Below, piece by piece: positions 33,359 through 38,109 of a DNA stretch of 38,109 bases. Within the stretch, counting starts at the first letter, position 1. Every line of letters starts with the position of its first letter. Below the pieces are notes generated by a model that saw only the letters and a list, made by a program, of their open reading frames with translations, did not search any database and was not told the DNA's origin. Source of the DNA: Rhodobacteraceae bacterium HLUCCA12 (GTDB lineage: Bacteria > Pseudomonadota > Alphaproteobacteria > Rhodobacterales > Rhodobacteraceae); the NCBI GenBank assembly GCA_001314715.1, contig LJSV01000022.1:1-38109 (forward strand), in the 5' to 3' direction. A program made the position numbers and the translations under genes.

Positions 33359-34396
33359 ATGCCCGAGACAACCCCACAGACCACGCATGGGCTGGCGCTG
33401 CGCGAGGGCGGATTTGCCCGCGGCCCGGTTCCGCAGGTGCCGCACGATCTGTCGCCGTTCCTGGAATGGCGCGAGATCGCGCTGCCGCCCCTGCAATCGG
33501 GCCAGGTGCTGATCGAGGTGATCATGGCGCCGGTCAATCCGTCGGATCTGTTCTTCGTGCAGGGCGGATACGGCCAGCCGCGCATCAGTGGCAACCCCGC
33601 CGGGTTCGAAGGGGTGGGCCGCGTGATCGCCGCCGAAGGGTCGGCGGCCACGCCGCTGCTGGGACGGCGGGTGGCGTTTCTGGGCACGGTCACCGGAAGT
33701 TGGACGCGTCACGCCATCAGCGACGCGGCATTGTGCATCCCCCTGCGCGACGATCTAAAGGACGCGGACGGCGCCGCGCTGATCGTCAACCCGCTGACCG
33801 CGATCGCGCTTCTGGATGAAGTGCGCGCGCAAAAGGGCAATGCGTTCATCCTCAATGCCGCGGGCTCGCAATTGGGCCGGCTGATCCTTGGTCTGGCGCA
33901 GGACGAGGGGCTGGACGCCCTGGCTGTCATTCGCCGCGCGGACATGGCCGAGGAATTGCAGGCACTGGGCGCGGCCGAGGTTCTGGTCAGCACTGCAGCG
34001 GATTTCCCCGCTCGGTCACAGGCAGCGCTGCGCGCGCACAAGCCGCGTGTCCTGCTGGATGCGGTCGGCGATCAGGGTGCGGCGGATCTCTTTTTCGCCA
34101 TGCCTGCGGGCGCGCGTTGGATCAGCTATGGCAAGATGAGCGATGACGCCCCCAGCTTGACGCAGATGGGGCAATTTATCTTCATGGACAAACGGATCGA
34201 AGGGTTCTGGCTGTCGCGCTGGCTGCCCGCCGCCAGCGCCGAGCGCCGCGCGGCGGTGGTGGCGCAGGTTCAGGACCGCTTTGCCACCGGCCGCTGGCAC
34301 ACCCGCATCGCCGCGCAACTGCCGCTTGATCGGGCATTGGATGCGATCCTGCCCGCGCTGCAAGGCGGCGAGGGCAAGGTCATGCTTTGCCCCTGA
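33359..34396 (+). CDS. MDR-superfamily quinone/enoyl reductase-like oxidoreductase
   Basis: 345-residue medium-chain dehydrogenase/reductase. N-terminal GroES-like domain (VLIEVIMAPVNPSDLFFVQG, GFEGVGRVIAAEG) and a Rossmann-type coenzyme domain (NAFILNAAGSQLGRLILGLA). The Cys/His zinc ligands of alcohol dehydrogenases are absent, so it belongs to the zinc-free group (quinone oxidoreductase / trans-2-enoyl reductase). ATG at 33359 with GGAGG upstream; the earlier in-frame start at 33149 lies within pobR. Same direction as pobR, 76 bp away; it could act in aromatic catabolism or be independent. The substrate is not predictable. Confidence 0.85.
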   Translation: MPETTPQTTHGLALREGGFARGPVPQVPHDLSPFLEWREIALPPLQSGQVLIEVIMAPVNPSDLFFVQGGYGQPRISGNPAGFEGVGRVIAAEGSAATPLLGRRVAFLGTVTGSWTRHAISDAALCIPLRDDLKDADGAALIVNPLTAIALLDEVRAQKGNAFILNAAGSQLGRLILGLAQDEGLDALAVIRRADMAEELQALGAAEVLVSTAADFPARSQAALRAHKPRVLLDAVGDQGAADLFFAMPAGARWISYGKMSDDAPSLTQMGQFIFMDKRIEGFWLSRWLPAASAERRAAVVAQVQDRFATGRWHTRIAAQLPLDRALDAILPALQGGEGKVMLCP

Positions 34397-34411
34397 CCGG
34401 CAGTGCGGGCC

Positions 34412-34696
34412 TCAATCCTCGTTGATGTCGTGGTCGAAGCGCCTGGTTTGCCCCTTGCGCACGCCCAGCGTCCGGCGCAGGACCAGCCAGGCCACGACCG
34501 ACAGAACCGCGAACACCATCAGCGCATTGACCGGCTCTTGCGTCATCCACGCGCCGCCCGGAACGCCAAGCCCGATCGCGGCCCCGGTCAGGGCCGCGCC
34601 GATGGCGAAGCCCACGAACAGGTAGCCCGGCACCGCCAGTTCGACGATCGCCAGCACCAAGCCCAGGGCGACCCAGACCCACCACAAGGCAAGCAT
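34412..34696 (-). CDS. NfeD family membrane protein (short form)
   Basis: 94-residue membrane protein with about three hydrophobic segments (LVLAIVELAVPGYLFVGFAIGA, ALMVFAVLSVVAWLVL) and a basic, charged C-terminal tail. It belongs to the short NfeD (YbbK-like) group, partner of SPFH proteins. Its ATG shares one base with the SPFH stop (TGATG); a GTG at 34699 is an alternative start. Convergent with the MDR gene, 15 bp apart. Confidence 0.85.
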   Translation of the reverse strand: MLALWWVWVALGLVLAIVELAVPGYLFVGFAIGAALTGAAIGLGVPGGAWMTQEPVNALMVFAVLSVVAWLVLRRTLGVRKGQTRRFDHDINED

Positions 34697-35589
34697 CACG
34701 CGCGGCCCCCGCCCCGGCCCGACAACATCTTGAACGCATCGCCAAAGGCATCCAGCGCCTGGGCCGGCACCACCACCGTCTGCTTGCCCGCGCCCTCGCC
34801 CACCTTGGTCAGGGCCTCGACCTGTTTCAGGGCGACCTGGTATTGCGCGGCCTCAAGCCCGTTCTCGGCAATGGCCTCGGCGATCACGCCGGTGGCATAG
34901 GCCTCGGCATCGGCCAGGATACGGCGGGCCTTGGCTTCCTGCTCGGCGGCGTAAAGTTCGCCATCGGCGGCCAGTTCGACCGCGCGACGCTTGCCCTCGG
35001 CCTCGGTGACCAAGGCCCGGCGCGCGCGCTCGGCGTTCAGCTGTTGCAGCATGGCCGCGCGCGTCGCCTCATCCAGGTTCACATCCAGCAGTTCGGCCCG
35101 CGTGACCTCGATCCCCCAGTCGTCGACCACACCGGCAATCGCCGATCGGATCTTGTTGGTCAGCCGCGCGCGGTTCGACTGAACCTCGTCCAGTTCCATC
35201 GTGCCGATCTCGGATCGCACGATCCCGGCCACGGTTGTCAGGATCGCGGCATCGACATCGCGGATGCGGTAGACCGTCTTTTCGGGGTGCATGATCCGGT
35301 AGAACACACTGGTTTCGACCTGCAACAACACGTTGTCGGTGGTGATCGCGTCCTGCTGGTTGTTGGGCAACTGCCGCTCAAGAACCGACACCTTGTGCGC
35401 GACCGTGTCGATGAACGGCACGATCAGGTTGATCCCCGGCCCCAGAACCGAACGCAGCCGTCCGAAACGCTCGACCACATACTTCTCGGATTGCGGCACG
35501 ATGCGCACACCCAAAAACAGCGACACGATGATGAAAGCCGCAAGCAGCAGGAACACGATGCTGCTGCCGTCAAGAAACTCATTGGCCAT
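34696..35589 (-). CDS. qmcA: SPFH-domain (stomatin/QmcA-like) membrane protein
   Basis: 297-residue protein with an N-terminal membrane helix (about 10-30), the SPFH core (RIVPQSEKYVVERFGRLRSV, IPGINLIVPF-like segment, TTDNVLLQVETSVFYRI, GTMELDEVQSNR, DWGIEVTRAELLDV) and a long coiled coil (about 175-240), then a short Gly/Arg tail. It forms membrane microdomain rings and works with NfeD in membrane protein quality control in relatives. Start ATG at 35587-35589 with GGAG upstream; an upstream TTG is rejected. Confidence 0.93.
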   Translation of the reverse strand: MANEFLDGSSIVFLLLAAFIIVSLFLGVRIVPQSEKYVVERFGRLRSVLGPGINLIVPFIDTVAHKVSVLERQLPNNQQDAITTDNVLLQVETSVFYRIMHPEKTVYRIRDVDAAILTTVAGIVRSEIGTMELDEVQSNRARLTNKIRSAIAGVVDDWGIEVTRAELLDVNLDEATRAAMLQQLNAERARRALVTEAEGKRRAVELAADGELYAAEQEAKARRILADAEAYATGVIAEAIAENGLEAAQYQVALKQVEALTKVGEGAGKQTVVVPAQALDAFGDAFKMLSGRGGGRA

Positions 35590-35689
35590 TGAAAACTCCG
35601 TCAAGACCGCCGACCCCAGGAACCGGGCCGCGCCATGGCAGGACTATGCGCGAGATGGCAGCCTGTGAAAAGCCGTCATCGCGTGCCCG

Positions 35690-36136
35690 TCAGTCCCGCA
35701 GATCGGGCCAGTTCGCATCGGCGCGCGCGATATGTGCCTGCGCGTCGCGCTCCCATCGCCGCTGTACCCTGCGGGTGACATTCAGATACAGACGCCCATC
35801 GACAATGGCCCAGGCATGCGGATTGGTTGGCGCGGTATAGCCTTGCGACACGGCCCAGGCGCAGAACCCGCCGTATTGCGGGGCGTAATCTTCGGGGGCA
35901 GCCACAAAGGCATCGCGATTGTCGGCGCTGGAAAACCGCCATTCCGCGCCGTCCCATTCCGCTGTCCATTCGGGTTCGCCGGGCCGGGCGCGCCCGTCGA
36001 CGAAATAGGCCACCGGGTCGTAGCCGCGCAAGGCCAGACCGCCGTCGGAAAAGATCGCCTGGGCCGATGCGCCAAGGGGCCAGCCCAAGGCCATCGCAAG
36101 CCAGACCGCCGCAAAAAGGACGTGGCGCGCCGTCAT
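35690..36136 (-). CDS. secreted YHS-domain protein
   Basis: 148-residue exported protein. Signal peptide with hydrophobic core LFAAVWLAMALGWPLGASA and cleavage after ASA-QA, then a YHS domain: GLALRGYDPVAYFVDGRARPG, RFSSADNRDAFVAAPEDYAPQ and YGGFCAWAV. YHS domains are small metal-associated modules; this stand-alone periplasmic form is common in proteobacteria and its function is not known. ATG at 36134-36136 with AAGGAGG upstream. Divergent from ettA (72-bp shared promoter region), 100 bp upstream of the SPFH gene in the same direction. Confidence 0.88.
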   Translation of the reverse strand: MTARHVLFAAVWLAMALGWPLGASAQAIFSDGGLALRGYDPVAYFVDGRARPGEPEWTAEWDGAEWRFSSADNRDAFVAAPEDYAPQYGGFCAWAVSQGYTAPTNPHAWAIVDGRLYLNVTRRVQRRWERDAQAHIARADANWPDLRD

Positions 36137-36208
36137 GCTGCATCCTCCTTGAAGAACCGCCCTGCCCCCTGTAGGGAAAGGCAAATCCCCAAGTCCCCGG
36201 AGCAGCGC

Positions 36209-37864
36209 ATGGCCTCGTATCAGTTTGTCTATCACATGGATGGCGTTTCCAAAACCTATCCCGGCGGCAAGAAATGCTTCGAGAACATCCGGCTGAACTT
36301 TCTGCCCGGCGTCAAGATCGGCGTCGTGGGCGTCAACGGCGCGGGCAAATCGACCCTTTTGCGGATCATGGCGGGGATCGACACGGACTTCACCGGCGAG
36401 GCCTGGGCCGCCAAGGGTGCGCGCGTGGGCTATCTGCCGCAAGAGCCCGAACTGGACCCGGCGCTGAACGTGCGCGGCAACGTGATGGAGGGGGTCAAGG
36501 CCAAGCAGGCAAAGCTCGAACGCTATAACGAGCTGGCGATGAACTACTCGGACGAGACCGCCGACGAAATGGCCCAGCTGCAAGACGAGATCGACGCCGA
36601 GAACCTCTGGGATCTGGACGCCCAGGTCGATGTCGCGATGGAAGCCCTGCGCTGCCCGCCCGACGACGCGGCCGTGGACACGCTGTCAGGCGGCGAAAAG
36701 CGCCGCGTCGCACTGTGCAAGCTGCTGCTGGAAGCGCCCGACATGCTGCTGCTTGACGAACCGACGAACCACCTGGACGCCGAAACCATCGCCTGGCTGC
36801 AAAAGCACCTGATCGAATACAAGGGCACCATTCTGATCGTCACGCACGATCGCTATTTCCTGGATGACATCACCGGCTGGATCCTGGAACTCGACCGCGG
36901 GCGCGGCATTCCCTATGAGGGGAACTACTCCGCATGGCTGGAACAGAAGGCCAAGCGCCTCGCGCATGAGGCGCGCGAGGACAAGGCCAAGCAAAAAACC
37001 CTCGAGCGCGAGCTTGAATGGATCCGGGCGGGCGCCAAGGCGCGCCAGGCGAAACAGAAGGCCCGGATCAACGCCTATGAGGAATTGGCCGGCAAGTCCG
37101 AGCGCGAGAAGATCTCGACCGCGCAGATCATCATTCCCAACGGCCCGCGACTGGGCGGCAAGGTGATCGAGGTCGAAGGCCTGAAAAAGGCCATGGGCGA
37201 CAAGCTGCTGATCGAGGATCTGAGCTTTGCCCTGCCCCCCGGCGGGATCGTCGGCGTGATCGGCCCCAACGGCGCGGGGAAATCCACGCTGTTTCGCATG
37301 CTGACCGGCCAGTTGGAGCCCGACGCCGGCTCGATCAGCTATGGCGACACGGTCAAGCTGGCCTATGTCGATCAGTCGCGCGACGCGCTCGACCCCGACA
37401 AGACCGTATGGGAAGAGATTTCCGAAGGGCTCGAGGTGCTGGAACTGGGCGATCTGAGCATGAACAGCCGCGCCTATTGCGGCGCGTTCAACTTCAAGGG
37501 CGGCGATCAGCAGAAGAAGGTCGGGCTTCTGTCAGGGGGGGAACGCAACCGGGTCCATATGGCCAAGCTCCTGCGCGAGGGTGGCAATGTCCTGCTTCTG
37601 GACGAACCGACCAACGATCTGGACGTGGAAACCCTTCAGGCGCTCGAAGCCGCGCTGGAGGATTTCGCGGGTTGCGCGGTCATCATCTCGCACGACCGCT
37701 TCTTTCTCGACCGTCTCTGTACGCATATCCTGGCGTTCGAGGGCGATGCCCATGTCGAATGGTTCGAGGGCAACTTCGAGGCCTATGAGGACGACAAGAT
37801 CCGGCGCCTGGGGCCGGATTCGGTCGAGCCGAAGCGGGTGAAATACAAGAAGTTCACGCGCTGA
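36209..37864 (+). CDS. ettA: ABC-F translational throttle factor EttA
   Basis: 551-residue soluble ATPase that binds the ribosomal E site and gates translation with the ATP/ADP ratio. Two ABC domains: Walker A GVNGAGKST with signature LSGGEKRRVALCKLL and Walker B LLLDEPTNHLD; second Walker A GPNGAGKST with LSGGERNRVHMAKLL and LLLDEPTNDLD. The arm insertion (EAWAAKGARVGYLPQEPE then the RNVMEG..AKLERYNELA helices) and the linker with ELEWIRAGAKARQAKQKAR are typical of EttA. ATG at 36209 with GGAG upstream; the open frame further upstream is a YHS-gene shadow. Confidence 0.97.
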   Translation: MASYQFVYHMDGVSKTYPGGKKCFENIRLNFLPGVKIGVVGVNGAGKSTLLRIMAGIDTDFTGEAWAAKGARVGYLPQEPELDPALNVRGNVMEGVKAKQAKLERYNELAMNYSDETADEMAQLQDEIDAENLWDLDAQVDVAMEALRCPPDDAAVDTLSGGEKRRVALCKLLLEAPDMLLLDEPTNHLDAETIAWLQKHLIEYKGTILIVTHDRYFLDDITGWILELDRGRGIPYEGNYSAWLEQKAKRLAHEAREDKAKQKTLERELEWIRAGAKARQAKQKARINAYEELAGKSEREKISTAQIIIPNGPRLGGKVIEVEGLKKAMGDKLLIEDLSFALPPGGIVGVIGPNGAGKSTLFRMLTGQLEPDAGSISYGDTVKLAYVDQSRDALDPDKTVWEEISEGLEVLELGDLSMNSRAYCGAFNFKGGDQQKKVGLLSGGERNRVHMAKLLREGGNVLLLDEPTNDLDVETLQALEAALEDFAGCAVIISHDRFFLDRLCTHILAFEGDAHVEWFEGNFEAYEDDKIRRLGPDSVEPKRVKYKKFTR

Positions 37865-37935
37865 GCGCTTTCCACCCCCCTTTCCATCGGATTTCAACGC
37901 CCGTATAGCCCCGCCTGAACAACCCGGAGTCCGCC

Positions 37936-38109
37936 ATGCAGGGCAGCGCGAATCTCAACCTGATGATCAAGGCCGCGCGCAAGGTCGGGCGGGGTCTGGT
38001 CAAGGACTTTCGCGAGGTCGAGCAGTTGCAGGTCTCGTCCAAGGGGCCGGGCGATTTCGTCACCCGTGCCGACCGCGCCGCCGAGGAGACCCTGCGCGCC
38101 GAGCTTCTG
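37936..38109 (+). CDS. inositol monophosphatase family protein, N-terminal part (runs out of window)
   Basis: 58 codons are visible, from ATG 37936 (CGGAG upstream). The sequence MQGSANLNLMIKAARKVGRG and the VSSKGPGDFVTRADRAAEE segment match the N-terminus of SuhB-type inositol-1-monophosphatases, whose VTxxDxxAE motif precedes the metal site. It follows ettA by 71 bp in the same direction. No catalytic metal motif is reached within the window. Confidence 0.88.
   Translation, partial: MQGSANLNLMIKAARKVGRGLVKDFREVEQLQVSSKGPGDFVTRADRAAEETLRAELL

Noticed and set aside
35732-36208. In-frame upstream extension of ettA giving a 710-residue protein
   Set aside because: The extension overlaps the YHS gene on the other strand, and the ATG at 36209 has a Shine-Dalgarno and the standard EttA N-terminus.

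Overview
The window is dense, GC-rich bacterial chromosome with short intergenic gaps and many 1-11 bp gene overlaps. Gene content points to an alphaproteobacterium of the Rhodobacterales (Rhodobacteraceae/Paracoccaceae): an mreBCD-mrdA-rodA rod-shape operon, an Irr-box-like element upstream of a diheme peroxidase, zur-znuCB divergent from znuA, a pobA/pca cluster run by an AraC-type regulator, and a conserved gene of unknown function beginning with a GHNQGP motif. This is inferred from protein and operon character only; there is no rRNA or other marker gene in the window.

Layout. (1) Positions 1-5.7 kb form an accessory, metal/stress-flavoured stretch: the 3' part of a P-type cation ATPase, a short decayed ABC-ATPase relic, a small coiled-coil stress-type protein, a ZIP metal transporter, and a translationally coupled pair of a cupin and a dihydrolipoyl-dehydrogenase-like flavoprotein. 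It is closed by a broken IS110-type transposase. (2) 5.8-12.8 kb: a soluble hybrid histidine kinase with two receivers, yaaA, a YggT protein, recQ, a hemolysin-III/PAQR membrane protein and a 4HBT-type thioesterase. (3) 12.8-16.5 kb: a diheme cytochrome c peroxidase with an Irr-box-like site and a clear terminator, a conserved unknown, then leuA behind a leucine leader peptide whose promoter suggests a leaderless mRNA. (4) 16.5-24.5 kb: mreB-mreC-mreD-mrdA-rodA, continued by a ghrA-type 2-hydroxyacid dehydrogenase (4-bp overlap with rodA) and a DadA-like FAD oxidase. (5) 24.5-27.8 kb: the zinc uptake locus zur-znuC-znuB divergent from znuA around a 17-bp Zur palindrome. (6) 27.8-34.4 kb: an SRAP-domain DNA-protein crosslink enzyme, then pobA-pcaC-pcaH-pcaG plus a beta-keto acid cleavage enzyme on the minus strand, divergent from pobR and an MDR oxidoreductase. 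(7) 34.4-38.1 kb: an SPFH/NfeD pair, a secreted YHS protein, the ABC-F factor ettA, and the start of an inositol-monophosphatase-family gene.

How genes work together. PobA makes protocatechuate from 4-hydroxybenzoate, PcaGH opens the ring and PcaC decarboxylates the lactone. pcaB, pcaD, pcaIJ and pcaF are absent here, and the last gene is a BKACE enzyme that could cleave 3-oxoadipate with acetyl-CoA. Zur closes both the uptake operon and znuA from one operator. The mre/mrd genes build the elongasome, and the two appended redox genes are the unexpected part of that operon. The strongest candidates for something under-described are the BKACE-terminated pob/pca operon, the leaderless leucine attenuator, the elongasome-coupled D-amino-acid/hydroxyacid redox pair, and the cupin-flavoprotein module next to metal transporters. 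No CRISPR array, tRNA or rRNA was seen.
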